Below, one piece after another: positions 26,035 to 33,591 of a stretch of DNA of 64,000 nt. This DNA comes from CAYOSF01 sp964406605. GTDB lineage: Bacteria; Chloroflexota; Dehalococcoidia; DSTF01; RBG-16-68-14. The translations under genes were made by a program, and so were the position numbers. The notes below the pieces were generated by a model. That model was not told where the DNA came from. It saw only the letters and a program-made list of their open reading frames with translations, and made no database searches. The number at the start of each line of letters is the position of its first letter. Position 1 is the first letter of the stretch. Location of the stretch: the NCBI GenBank assembly GCA_964406605.1, contig CAYOSF010000014.1, forward strand, positions 21,150 to 85,149, in the 5' to 3' direction.

Positions 26035-26387
26035 AGGCCAGCGCCTCCTTCCCTCTGCTGGAGCCGGGCCGGGATCATGCCCCCCGGGGCACCGGCCTCG
26101 TCTCAATGCGGAAGTGAGATTTGCTACAGGCTACACGCGCGCCCGGCAGGCGGGCAAGAGCCGAACGGCACGTTCGGGCTGTGTACCGGGCCGGGCAGAC
26201 CATCCATGGCCACCGGGCTGCACGCACCTGGCAGTGCCAACGAGGAATTCGTTTCGCAAAAACGCCCTTTTTCTGCATATGCCGATTAGCATTTGGTAGG
26301 GCGCTATTCAGGTCCGGGCGCCACATTAGCACATGCGTTCGGACGGCGCAAGTGCTTCATGGCTTGCGAACCGGCGCGATCAGTAGC
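26035..26387. other. Intergenic region upstream of the Fe-S operon
   Basis: 353 bases. It contains the candidate leftward promoter of the Fe-S operon and, near 26255-26290, a patch much richer in A and T than its surroundings. No gene is supported here. Confidence 0.5.
26128..26157 (-). promoter_or_regulatory. Candidate promoter of the Fe-S operon
   Basis: Minus strand: TTGCCC (26157-26152), 18 bases, TAGCCT (26133-26128). The leader to ATG 26034 would be about 85 bases. Confidence 0.35.
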
Positions 26388-27446
26388 TCACCCACCTGCG
26401 GCTCCGCGGCTGCGGGCCCTGATGAAGACGACGACGCCGACCACCACCACCAGACCAAGCCCCGCGGCCAACACGTACCACCACGCCGAGATGCCCCCTC
26501 CGCCGTCTTCTTCCGCGCCACCGCCGCCGGCCTCTGTCGGCGCGACGGCCGTCTCCGCAGCCGTGCCCGTCGGCTCCAAAGCGGTCTCCCGGGGCGTGCT
26601 CGTCGGTCCTTCCTCCGCTGCCGCGGCGGGGATGTCACCGCACGCCACGTGCGTGTTGGGGTCGTCGCGCGATTGCTGGACGTTGACCGCGAGGTTGCCG
26701 GTCTGCAGATCGCTCAGCGGCACGTCGAGCACCGTCGCAGATATGCCCCCTCTGGCATCCTGCAGGGCGTACGCCACAGCCCCCAACTCGGCGCAGGAGC
26801 CTTCGTGGATGCTGACGGGCTGCGGCACGCCCTCGGGACCGGGCATGGAGAGCGAGACCGTGACGGCCGTCCGGTCGCCGAATCCCAGCAGTTGCGCCCA
26901 ACCCGGTATCTGACCGGTCGGGTGATCGGGCGCCAACTGCACGGAGACCGTGTTGGCTCCCACCTCAGCGAGGAAAGCGGCAGTCTCGGAGTCGCTCACG
27001 TCGAAATCGAACCGCTGCTGCGCGATCTTGTCGCCGCTCAGCTCAACGAGGTAGGACGAGACGAACCTCTCCGCCCCCGCCCCGCGTACCATGTCCGATT
27101 CGATCTGGGCGGAACCGGTCACCATGCTGCCGGAGACCTCTGAGCTGACGATCGTGATGTGAATGTTGTCGGCAACGTAGAACTCCACCGCGTTTCGGAT
27201 GGCGCCCTTGCCGCCGCACTCGACCGGCGCGCACGGAACGATACCGGCGAAAACGGCGCCGTCAGCGTAGAGCTCCATCACGGCATCCACGTCGCCGCGG
27301 TTAAAGGCGTCGACACCCTGGTTGAGAATATCGGCCGGGTCTGCCTGGGCCGACGCCGGACTGGCGCCGTCCCGCAGCCCCCAAGCGCCCGCGAGGAGCA
27401 CCACTGCTACCAGCGACGCCGTGAGCGTGAGGATTCCTGTACGCAT
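26388..27446 (-). CDS. Membrane-anchored extracytoplasmic protein with NTF2-like and CHRD/SOD-like parts
   Basis: 352 residues; ATG 27446 after AGGAGG. Signal peptide at 1-33 (LTASLVAVVLLAGAWG ... SPASA). Residues about 40-145 resemble a SnoaL/NTF2-like domain (ILNQGVDAFNRGDVDAVMEL). Residues about 185-270 form a beta-rich unit with HEGSCAELG and HVACGDI, as in CHRD or Cu/Zn-SOD-like secreted domains. A Thr/Pro/Glu-rich spacer follows, then a C-terminal helix (WWYVLAAGLGLVVVVGVVV) and a basic tail, so the protein is anchored with its domains outside. The function is unknown. Confidence 0.75.
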   Translation of the reverse strand: MRTGILTLTASLVAVVLLAGAWGLRDGASPASAQADPADILNQGVDAFNRGDVDAVMELYADGAVFAGIVPCAPVECGGKGAIRNAVEFYVADNIHITIVSSEVSGSMVTGSAQIESDMVRGAGAERFVSSYLVELSGDKIAQQRFDFDVSDSETAAFLAEVGANTVSVQLAPDHPTGQIPGWAQLLGFGDRTAVTVSLSMPGPEGVPQPVSIHEGSCAELGAVAYALQDARGGISATVLDVPLSDLQTGNLAVNVQQSRDDPNTHVACGDIPAAAAEEGPTSTPRETALEPTGTAAETAVAPTEAGGGGAEEDGGGGISAWWYVLAAGLGLVVVVGVVVFIRARSRGAAGG

Positions 27447-27728
27447 GACCTTCTGCCTCCTGCTGTCACAAGACACGCCCCCCCGGCGCGACCGCATCCT
27501 ACACAGTCGCAGTCTGAGCGACAAGCCGTCGCGGAATCGCGAGCCGGCTTCGAGGTACTGCCGGCGCAAGCGACCGGCCTGCTCACCGCTCTCAGCATAC
27601 CGCGCGTGCGCACGGGCTGTTGAAGGAGCACCGAGGATCTGGGTATCGTAGCTCACGAGGTGGGAACGCCATGAACGAACAGAGCGAGGCCAAGAGCAGA
27701 AGCTCCGACGGATGAAGGGAGGCTACGG

Positions 27729-28523
27729 ATGAAGATCAGCGCGAACGGGATCCAGCAAAGCTACGAGCTGGCCGGGCAGGGAACCTGCCTGGTACTGATC
27801 CACGGGGCGGGCGACAACCTCCATATGTGGTGGGAGCAGGTGCCGGTGCTGTCGGAGCGGTTCCGGGTGCTCACCTACGACGTGCGCGGCTTCGGGGAGA
27901 CCGAGTTCCCGGAGTCCGAGATAAGCATGGACCTGCTGGGCGACGACCTGTACGAGCTGCTGCGCGCCCTCGATATCGACGGCGCGTACGTGCTTGGCTA
28001 CTCGATGGGCGGGCGCATCGGGCTCCAGGTCGCCCTGCAACACCCCGAGATGGTGAAGGCGCTCGTCCTGGCCAACAGCGGCGTGGGCGCCGCCCCGCGC
28101 CGGCCCGACGCGGAGGAGCGGCGGCGCGCCATGGTCTCGATGCTGGAGGCCGGAGACATCGAGGCGATATCCGAGCAGATGGCGGTGAACTCGTTTTCGC
28201 CCGGCTTCAAGGAGCGCAACCCGAAGCAGTTCCAGCGCTACAAGGACGTGAAGCTGCGCAACGACCCGGGCGGGTTCGCTCGGTTGTGGGGAGCGATGGG
28301 CACGGCCTCGCCGCCCGCGCTGGGCGACCTCACCTGCCGGGTCCTGATCATTGCGGGCGACAAGGACGGCTACATGCCGCTGGAGGGAGCGCGGGCCTCC
28401 CAGGCCGCCATCCCGGGCAGTCGTCTGGAGATCCTGCCCACCGGCCACGCCGCCGCCATCGAGGCGCCGGAGGACTTCAACCGGATCGTGCTGGAGTTCT
28501 TGGCGGGTGTGGAAAGCGGGTAG
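27729..28523 (+). CDS. Alpha/beta-hydrolase
   Basis: 264 residues; ATG after GGGAGG with 6-base spacing. Oxyanion segment LVLIHGAGDN, nucleophile elbow GYSMGG (Ser), acid in IIAGDKDGYM and His in LPTGHAAAIE give a full catalytic triad. The length and cap region (about residues 120-195) fit esterase, lactonase or haloperoxidase-like members of the Abhydrolase_1/6 families. It is transcribed alone, divergent from the anchored NTF2/CHRD-like gene. A 14-codon ORF (27671-27715) with a purine-rich start site precedes it and may be chance. Substrate unknown. Confidence 0.9.
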   Translation: MKISANGIQQSYELAGQGTCLVLIHGAGDNLHMWWEQVPVLSERFRVLTYDVRGFGETEFPESEISMDLLGDDLYELLRALDIDGAYVLGYSMGGRIGLQVALQHPEMVKALVLANSGVGAAPRRPDAEERRRAMVSMLEAGDIEAISEQMAVNSFSPGFKERNPKQFQRYKDVKLRNDPGGFARLWGAMGTASPPALGDLTCRVLIIAGDKDGYMPLEGARASQAAIPGSRLEILPTGHAAAIEAPEDFNRIVLEFLAGVESG

Positions 28524-28598
28524 GGCTCACGGCCCCATGGCCAAGGTGGGTGAGCGAGAACTGGTATTGTGAAACGGCCCTTCTCGAGTTTGGCCAGA

Positions 28599-29429
28599 TT
28601 AGGCCAAGTCTCTGGATTTCAGCAGATCCACTACGGTGTCCACTATCGTGGATGACTTGTAGACGATGCCGAGATCAAGCATTTCTCTGGTGGTTACTAC
28701 GGGCACGTTGGCGGCCGGGATCGATACGAAGTCTATCTTGCCGTGCTCTTTTCGAAAGGCCACCTCCGCTATCATGCCCAGCAAGAGTACACGGGTCCCG
28801 AAACGGAAGCCCTTCTTCGTCGAGTAACCTCCTGTGTTGCAGATGAGCACCGGACTGCCGCTGGACCCCGGAAACACTGACGCGTCCACCAGGAAGACGG
28901 GCTGTCCACCATAGTCCAACTGTGGGGGCGTCGCCGTGGTGCCTCTCCGGGCTATCGGCATGAGGTTATGCGTGTCGTAGATACCGCTTGGGTAGCCTAC
29001 GAACAGAACTTCCTCGATGGCGTCCAGCTCACTGATCTGATCACGGCTGGGAACCAGGGAGTTAGGCAGCATTCTGAGGAAGAGGCTTTTCCCTTCAGCA
29101 TGTGCCTTCTCCACGATCGGGGCGATAGGCATGACCGCAACATCGATGGTCCCTTCGGGGTGCCCATGCCATGCCGAGGTCACATCTTCGAGCGTGACGT
29201 CAAGCCGCTCTCCGATTTTCGGCTGGCTGCCTTCTCTCAGCGTGAAGAAGAACCGCACTTGCTTGGCCTCGGCCAACACATGCTTGTTTGTGACAAGGAC
29301 GGGCAGCATCTTCCCGTTCCACTCGTACTGGAATAGGAACGCGGTGGCGGTTCCTAGGCCGCTAGGACCGGTAACTTCCAGTCTGATTGTGCTGAAGAAG
29401 ATCTGTTCATGAGGTGTTGTGACTTGCAT
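28599..29429 (-). CDS. Trypsin-like serine protease, stand-alone, no signal peptide
   Basis: 276 residues; ATG after AAGGGAG. The chymotrypsin-fold triad is readable: H50 in VTNKHVL, D96 in GTIDVAV, S190 in FPGSSGSPV. There is no signal sequence, PDZ domain or membrane anchor, so unlike DegP/HtrA proteases it should be cytoplasmic. Its base composition is visibly lower in GC than its neighbours and it stands alone next to a REP-like hairpin patch, both signs of acquisition. Cytoplasmic trypsin-like proteases of this size occur as effectors in some defence systems, but no partner gene is seen here. Confidence 0.85.
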   Translation of the reverse strand: MQVTTPHEQIFFSTIRLEVTGPSGLGTATAFLFQYEWNGKMLPVLVTNKHVLAEAKQVRFFFTLREGSQPKIGERLDVTLEDVTSAWHGHPEGTIDVAVMPIAPIVEKAHAEGKSLFLRMLPNSLVPSRDQISELDAIEEVLFVGYPSGIYDTHNLMPIARRGTTATPPQLDYGGQPVFLVDASVFPGSSGSPVLICNTGGYSTKKGFRFGTRVLLLGMIAEVAFRKEHGKIDFVSIPAANVPVVTTREMLDLGIVYKSSTIVDTVVDLLKSRDLA

Positions 29430-29509
29430 GCTACTCCCTTCTCAACCCCTCCCTCATTTCCCCAGCGTGCTGGATGGCGAGTCAGGGCTGCGATTCTTTT
29501 CCGCTTCGC

Positions 29510-29530
29510 GGCGAGGCTGAAGGCCTCGCC
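29510..29530. repeat. REP-like hairpin 1
   Basis: GGCGAGGC / GCCTCGCC, an 8-bp perfect stem with a 5-base loop. Its arms and the following CTACG resemble hairpin 3 at 29788-29807. Confidence 0.55.
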
Positions 29531-29547
29531 TACGAAGAGAGGCCACG

Positions 29548-29634
29548 TCACTCGGCCGCGTGCTGGAGCGCGGGGTGGAGCTGGAGGCCGAACCCGTCTG
29601 CCATGCGGGTGAGGTAGTTAGAGATGCCAGCCAT
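29548..29634 (-). CDS. Possible 28-residue small protein
   Basis: ATG at 29634 follows GGTGGAGG with 6-base spacing, and the frame stops at 29548. The peptide begins MAGISNYLTRMADGFGLQ and ends acidic, which reads like a short helical protein. It lies between a minus-strand terminator (29686-29707) and the protease gene. There is no family evidence; the ribosome site is the main support. Confidence 0.4.
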   Translation of the reverse strand: MAGISNYLTRMADGFGLQLHPALQHAAE

Positions 29635-29685
29635 GTCGCGCCTCCACCGCGGTGAAAAGAATGTCGCGCGGCCAGTATAGCGAAA

Positions 29686-29707
29686 GGGCCGAACCGAAGT
29701 CCGGCCC
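29686..29707 (-). terminator. Intrinsic terminator with UUCG loop
   Basis: GGGCCGAAC at 29686-29694 pairs with GTCCGGCCC at 29699-29707 (9 bp with one G-U). Read on the minus strand the loop is TTCG and TTTCGC follows. It lies about 110 bases downstream of the 59-residue gene and probably ends the nadA transcript. Confidence 0.6.
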
Positions 29708-29751
29708 CTGCCACTGACACCCTATTGTACCGCAGACGGGGAAATGATGGA

Positions 29752-29773
29752 GGCGCGGCTTTCCAGCCGCGCC
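29752..29773. repeat. REP-like hairpin 2
   Basis: GGCGCGGCT at 29752-29760 pairs perfectly with AGCCGCGCC at 29765-29773 across TTCC. It is 14 bases from hairpin 3, the paired-hairpin arrangement common in REP/BIME elements. Confidence 0.6.
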
Positions 29774-29787
29774 CGCGTCCGACAGAT

Positions 29788-29807
29788 CCGAGGCTTGAAA
29801 GCCTCGG
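29788..29807. repeat. REP-like hairpin 3
   Basis: CCGAGGCTT at 29788-29796 pairs perfectly with AAGCCTCGG at 29799-29807 across two bases. It is followed by CTACGGCG, like the CTACGAAG after hairpin 1. Confidence 0.6.
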
Positions 29808-29815
29808 CTACGGCG

Positions 29816-29995
29816 CTACGGGTCGTCCTCTTGTCGGATCAGCCGGTCCAATTCGGCCGGATCCATCCGCTTGACCATTGCCTCGACCTTTCGGTCATGC
29901 CGCCTATCATTCGACTGTCGAGAGTCCTTCCTGCGTCCATACTGCTTGAGGAAGTGCTGGACTCGATCCGAGAGATTGGTTCTGCGGTTGGCCAC
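29816..29995 (-). CDS. Small basic protein downstream of nadA
   Basis: 59 residues from GTG 29995 to TAG at 29816; GGGAG lies just before the GTG and nadA ends only 15 bases upstream, so the two are probably co-transcribed. It is rich in Arg, Lys, Asp and Gln (for example DRVQHFLKQYGRRKDSRQ and MDPAELDRLIRQEDD), with a likely helix at each end. No family is recognised. The clean helical pattern, ribosome site and coupling to nadA make it a likely real gene. Confidence 0.6.
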   Translation of the reverse strand: MANRRTNLSDRVQHFLKQYGRRKDSRQSNDRRHDRKVEAMVKRMDPAELDRLIRQEDDP

Positions 29996-30010
29996 AGCTC
30001 CCGATTCCCC

Positions 30011-31219
30011 CTAGACGATCTCCAGCATGCGGTCGAGCGCTACCTTCGCCCAGCGCTTGGTCTCCTCCGGGACGACGATGCGGTTCACCACCTCGCCCCG
30101 GGCCAAGCTCTCGACCGCCCAGCAGAGGTAGGCCGGGTGGACGCGGTACATGGTCGAGCACGGGCAGACGACGGGGTCCAGGCAGAAGACGGTCTTGTCC
30201 GGGTTCTCCTTGGCCAGACGGCTCACCAGGTTGATCTCGGTGCCGACGCCCCAGATGCTGCCCGGCGGCGACTCCGTCACCTTTCGCACGATCAGCTCCG
30301 TCGAGCCGTCGTAGTCGGCCGCCTGCACCACGTCCATGCGGCACTCGGGGTGGACGACGATCCGCACGTCCGGGAAGCGCTCCCGGGCGTCCTCGATCTG
30401 GTCGACGGTGAAGCGCTGGTGGACCGAGCAGTGGCCCTGCCAGAGGAGCGCCCGGCCTCGCTCGACATCGGCGTCGCTCATGCCGCCCAGCGAGCCGTAG
30501 GGCCTGGTGTAGTCCCACATCGGCATCTCGTCGAGCGGGATGCCCATCCTGAGCGCGGTGTTGCGGCCCAGGTGCTGGTCGGGGAAGAAGAAGACTCGCC
30601 GGTTCTGCCGGAAGGCCCACTCGAGCACCTTGCCTGCGTTGCTGGAGGTGCAAACCGCCCCGCCGCGCTCGCCCACGAACGCCTTCAGCGTCGCCGCCGA
30701 GTTGATGTAGGTGATGGGCACGATCTCGCCAGCGATGCCCGCTTCCTCCAGCTCCGCCCAGGCCGCGTAGACGTCCTCGGGCTCGGCCATGTCAGCCATC
30801 GAGCAGCCGGCGGCCAGGTTCGGCAGCACCACCTGCTGGTGAGGCGCGCTCAGGATGTCGGCCGCCTCGGCCATGAAGTGGACGCCGCAGAAGACGGTGT
30901 AGTCCGCCTCCTCGTGCCCGGCGGCCCACTGCGAGAGCTTGAGCGAGTCGCCCCGGTAGTCGGCGAACTGAATGATGTCCTCGCGCTGGTAGTGGTGGCC
31001 GAGGACGATGCAGCGCGAGCCGAGCCGCTCCCGCGCGACCCGGATGCGCTCGATGATCTCGGGCGCCCGCAGGTCCCAGTATTCGACCGGGATGTCCTGC
31101 TGCCAGTGGCCGAACGCGCGTTCCTGGCTGAGCGAGACCGTTTCGAGGCTGTCGCCCTCGCAGACGATGTCGGCGGGCGGGGCGACCCGTTGGGGAGTTG
31201 GGGCGCTGGCTGTAGTCAT
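30011..31219 (-). CDS. nadA: Quinolinate synthase
   Basis: 402 residues; ATG 31219 preceded by GGAG. NadA condenses iminoaspartate with dihydroxyacetone phosphate to quinolinate for NAD synthesis and carries a [4Fe-4S] cluster. Visible family motifs: LGHHYQREDI, GVHFMAEAADIL, NLAAGCSMADMAE, TYINSAATLKAF, VCTSSNAGKVL, HPECRMDVV, PGSIWGVGTEINLV, and the C-terminal CPCSTM. The three cluster cysteines would be those of AGCSM, HPEC and the CPC region. No nadB or nadC is in the window. The promoter carries an operator-like inverted repeat, so the gene is probably repressed by a NAD-biosynthesis regulator. Confidence 0.97.
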   Translation of the reverse strand: MTTASAPTPQRVAPPADIVCEGDSLETVSLSQERAFGHWQQDIPVEYWDLRAPEIIERIRVARERLGSRCIVLGHHYQREDIIQFADYRGDSLKLSQWAAGHEEADYTVFCGVHFMAEAADILSAPHQQVVLPNLAAGCSMADMAEPEDVYAAWAELEEAGIAGEIVPITYINSAATLKAFVGERGGAVCTSSNAGKVLEWAFRQNRRVFFFPDQHLGRNTALRMGIPLDEMPMWDYTRPYGSLGGMSDADVERGRALLWQGHCSVHQRFTVDQIEDARERFPDVRIVVHPECRMDVVQAADYDGSTELIVRKVTESPPGSIWGVGTEINLVSRLAKENPDKTVFCLDPVVCPCSTMYRVHPAYLCWAVESLARGEVVNRIVVPEETKRWAKVALDRMLEIV

Positions 31220-31246
31220 GAGGTACTCCGTTCCAGAACGGACGAA

Positions 31247-31267
31247 TTAGTGTACTAGTTACACTAA
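31247..31267 (-). promoter_or_regulatory. Inverted-repeat operator at nadA
   Basis: TTAGTGTA at 31247-31254 and TACACTAA at 31260-31267 form a perfect inverted repeat around CTAGT. It starts at the -10 and covers the expected transcription start, so bound protein would repress. The regulator (for example an NrtR- or NiaR-type NAD regulator) is not in the window. Confidence 0.65.
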
Positions 31268-31296
31268 CTCTAGCACAGTGCGATGCCAGTCGTCAA
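31267..31296 (-). promoter_or_regulatory. nadA promoter
   Basis: Minus strand: TTGACG (31296-31291), 18 bases, TAGAGT (31272-31267), about 45 bases before the nadA ATG. Confidence 0.55.
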
Positions 31297-31319
31297 CCAG
31301 TCCCAGAGTGCGACATTAT

Positions 31320-31350
31320 GTCACCCTGAGCGAAGCAAAGGGTCTCGCTC
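31320..31350. repeat. Dispersed repeat of the CACCCTGAGCGAAGC type
   Basis: GTCACCCTGAGCGAAGC followed by AAAGGGTCTCGC. ACCCT and AGGGT can pair. Similar GTCATTCTGAGCGAAGCGAAG elements occur in many copies in Chloroflexota and other environmental genomes. Only one copy was noticed in this window. Confidence 0.5.
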
Positions 31351-31579
31351 TCCTGAAAGAGCGTCAGACTCCTCTCGCCGCAGGGGGCGGGACAGCGTGC
31401 CTCGGAATGGCACCGGGTGGAGCGGTGGAGCGCGTGCGCGCCTCCAACGGAGGCTCCCGCCTGGCCGACCTGATGGTCATTCGCGAAATAGGTCGACCTC
31501 AAGACCGTCGCCCAAGACATGGGCTATTCTGTCCATGACCATAAGGTCGATCCCCACGAACGTTCGGATGGGGAACCAG

Positions 31580-32062
31580 TCAGCGCAGATCTTCGCGCCA
31601 CCAGCCGGTCTGTCCCGGCATCTCCTCCACACCGACCGTGATGGACCCGACGTTGCCCGCGCCTCGCTCCGCAAGCGCGTCCCGCAGCCGCCCTCCGATC
31701 CACTCTGCCAGCCGCTCCGCTGTGGTGTTGTCGATGGGCAGCGCTACCACGTCCGACTTCGGGAGCACCCAGCCGCGCTCCCCGAAGCGTACCTTCCAGT
31801 TGCTATCTCCCTCGTCGATCTCCAGCAGCCTGCTGTCGCGCTGGAGGAGGAACTTGTGATCCAGCTCCCGGCAGATGTCGCGTGTCATCGACTTCAGCGC
31901 GGAGAAATCGATCACCCAGCCGTCCTCCGTCAGCTCGCCCTCCACCTCGACGGAGACCTCATAGTTGTGGCCGTGCAGCGGCTCGCAGCGGCCCTCGTAC
32001 GTCGCGAAGTGGCCCGCGGCGAAGCGCAGCGTGTTCCCTTCTACGATGACCTTATGCGCCAT
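31580..32062 (-). CDS. queD: 6-carboxytetrahydropterin synthase / PTPS family
   Basis: 160 residues; ATG 32062 after GGAGG with 5-base spacing. Zn-binding His of FAAGHF and the HGHNY motif are present, with a catalytic Cys just before (GRCEPLHGHNYEV) and the central Asp/His (CRELDHKFLL). The C-terminal VGVEEMPGQTGWW supplies the conserved Glu. The family makes 6-carboxy-tetrahydropterin for queuosine and other deazapurines. No queC, queE or folE is nearby; it follows an MFS gene by 38 bases. A 6-pyruvoyl-tetrahydropterin synthase-like role is the alternative. Confidence 0.88.
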   Translation of the reverse strand: MAHKVIVEGNTLRFAAGHFATYEGRCEPLHGHNYEVSVEVEGELTEDGWVIDFSALKSMTRDICRELDHKFLLQRDSRLLEIDEGDSNWKVRFGERGWVLPKSDVVALPIDNTTAERLAEWIGGRLRDALAERGAGNVGSITVGVEEMPGQTGWWREDLR

Positions 32063-32100
32063 GACTTCCTCCAGACGGACCCACCGTTCCGATTCAATGG

Positions 32101-33366
32101 CTACAGAGTGGGCACCGGCGCCTCCGGGCGTTGGCGAGTCGGAGCACGCTCGCTCAGCCGCCATATGGCGATCGGCAGTGACGCGGCTACCAGAACGAAG
32201 CACGCGAGCATCAAGAAGACAGACCCGGTGCCCCACCGGTCCGCGAAGAAACCGGCGAGCGTTCCCGCCACCGAGCCGATGCCGAAGGCGGCAAAGAACG
32301 AAACACCGTAGTTGCGGCCGATCGCGGCCCGCGGCGAGTAGTCCGCGATGAGGCCGGTGTAGATCGGCTGACCGCTGAAGTTGGCGAAGACGAAGAACCA
32401 GGCGAAGAGCACCAACGGCAGGCCGCTCGTGAGCCCCACCAAGAGCAGGCACGGCGCCATGCTGAACGTCAGCGGCACGGCCAGCCGTTCCAGCCGGTAT
32501 CGCTCCGAGAGCATGCCGCCGAAGAGCTGTCCCATCGCTCCCCCCAGCAGTGCAACCGTCGTCAGCGCACCGGCCCATGTCGTAGCAGACGCGCCGAACC
32601 AGGAGACGTGAACGTTGTCCTCTATGTGGGTGGGCAGGAACGTGATGCTGCCTCGATAGACGAAACCGTTGAGGATGAAGACGCCGTAGACGAGAAGCAG
32701 CGGCACGAGCGCGCGCAGCCCGCCCGCAGCCGGTTCGGCGGCAAGTCCCGGCTGCGCGTCGCCCTCATCATCGACTGCAACGGCCACAGGAGCCGTTTCC
32801 GGTGTGGACGCTGCGGGCCACTCGAGACGCACCAGGCGCAGCGAGACGGCCATCGCCGCGGTGAGGACGGCGAGGAGCACGTACGCCCATCGCCAATCCG
32901 CGGCTTCGGCCACGCCGACCGCAACAACCGGAGTGGCCGCGACGCCCAGGTTGCCGAGCACGCCGTGCCAGCCCAGGGCGAGCCCTCGCTGCTCCGGCGC
33001 CCGCGCGATGAAGGAGATGCCCGCAGGGTGGTAGAGGCCGATGCTCAGGCCCAGCAAGGCCAGGAACAGGCCGAGCACGACGGGGTTCGGCGACGTGGCC
33101 ACCAGCAGCGAGGCGCCCGCCGCCATCGCGAAGGCGATCGTGAGCACGCGCTGGCTCCCCAGCCTATCGACGAGCACGCCGGACGGCAGGGCGGTAAGTC
33201 CGAACGTGAAGGCGAAACCGTTGGCGATGATCCCCAGGGCGAAGAGGGTCACGCCGAACTCGTCCCCGATGCGGGTGAGGAGGGCGGCGTACGTCAGCTC
33301 AGTCGCGTGGATGAGCGCATGCGCGGTCGAGATGTACGCCACCATGCCCGCCTGTCGGGGTCTCAA
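32101..33366 (-). CDS. MFS transporter
   Basis: 421 residues from TTG 33366, preceded by GGAGG at 10 bases; ATG 33345 is an alternative. Twelve hydrophobic segments, with the MFS loop SGVLVDRLGSQRV between helices 2 and 3 and a charged central loop (VDDEGDAQPGLAAEP). The GLYHPAGISFIAR motif is shared by fosmidomycin-resistance-like MFS carriers. It is transcribed with queD (38-base gap). Substrate unknown; a link to pterin or deazapurine metabolism is only positional. Its likely promoter (TTGACA at 33434-33429) is back to back with that of ribD. Confidence 0.85.
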   Translation of the reverse strand: MRPRQAGMVAYISTAHALIHATELTYAALLTRIGDEFGVTLFALGIIANGFAFTFGLTALPSGVLVDRLGSQRVLTIAFAMAAGASLLVATSPNPVVLGLFLALLGLSIGLYHPAGISFIARAPEQRGLALGWHGVLGNLGVAATPVVAVGVAEAADWRWAYVLLAVLTAAMAVSLRLVRLEWPAASTPETAPVAVAVDDEGDAQPGLAAEPAAGGLRALVPLLLVYGVFILNGFVYRGSITFLPTHIEDNVHVSWFGASATTWAGALTTVALLGGAMGQLFGGMLSERYRLERLAVPLTFSMAPCLLLVGLTSGLPLVLFAWFFVFANFSGQPIYTGLIADYSPRAAIGRNYGVSFFAAFGIGSVAGTLAGFFADRWGTGSVFLMLACFVLVAASLPIAIWRLSERAPTRQRPEAPVPTL

Positions 33367-33452
33367 GACGAACGCACCTCCGAAGTCATCATGGGATACA
33401 GATTGACTATTGCGTGCGGCGTGGCGGGTGTCAAATGGAGCGGCGGCTCCGC

Positions 33453-33482
33453 TTGTCCGCCCTTTCCAGCCCCTGATAGAAT
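33453..33482 (+). promoter_or_regulatory. Candidate promoter of the riboflavin operon
   Basis: TTGTCC (33453-33458), 18 bases, TAGAAT (33477-33482). The roughly 100-base leader to ribD lacks the conserved blocks of an FMN riboswitch. Confidence 0.45.
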
Positions 33483-33591
33483 GGAGCCCCTAGAGCGGTC
33501 GGGCTGAGCCCCACCGAAGCAGCCCTGGAGCGCGCATCCCCGTGATCCCTTCCCGTACAAACGCCCGCCGGCCCTGCCACGAGGGCAAGCC

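Larger units (their letters stand above)
31220..31579. other. Intergenic region upstream of nadA
   Basis: 360 bases between nadA and queD. It holds the nadA promoter and operator and a dispersed repeat (31320-31350). The rest shows no supported gene; a short rightward frame here is a translation of the repeat. Confidence 0.6.

Noticed and set aside
31278..31538. Rightward frame containing YVTLSEAKGL
   Set aside because: It is a translation of the dispersed CACCCTGAGCGAAGC repeat, a known source of false genes.
31477..31579. Short leftward frame ending VLGDGLEVDLFRE, like the end of an XRE HTH
   Set aside because: Too short and without a start site or HTH core; could be a relic but is not supported.
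33483..33591. FMN riboswitch upstream of ribD
   Set aside because: The leader is only about 100 bases and lacks the conserved AGGGTGA and GACCGGCGG-like blocks.
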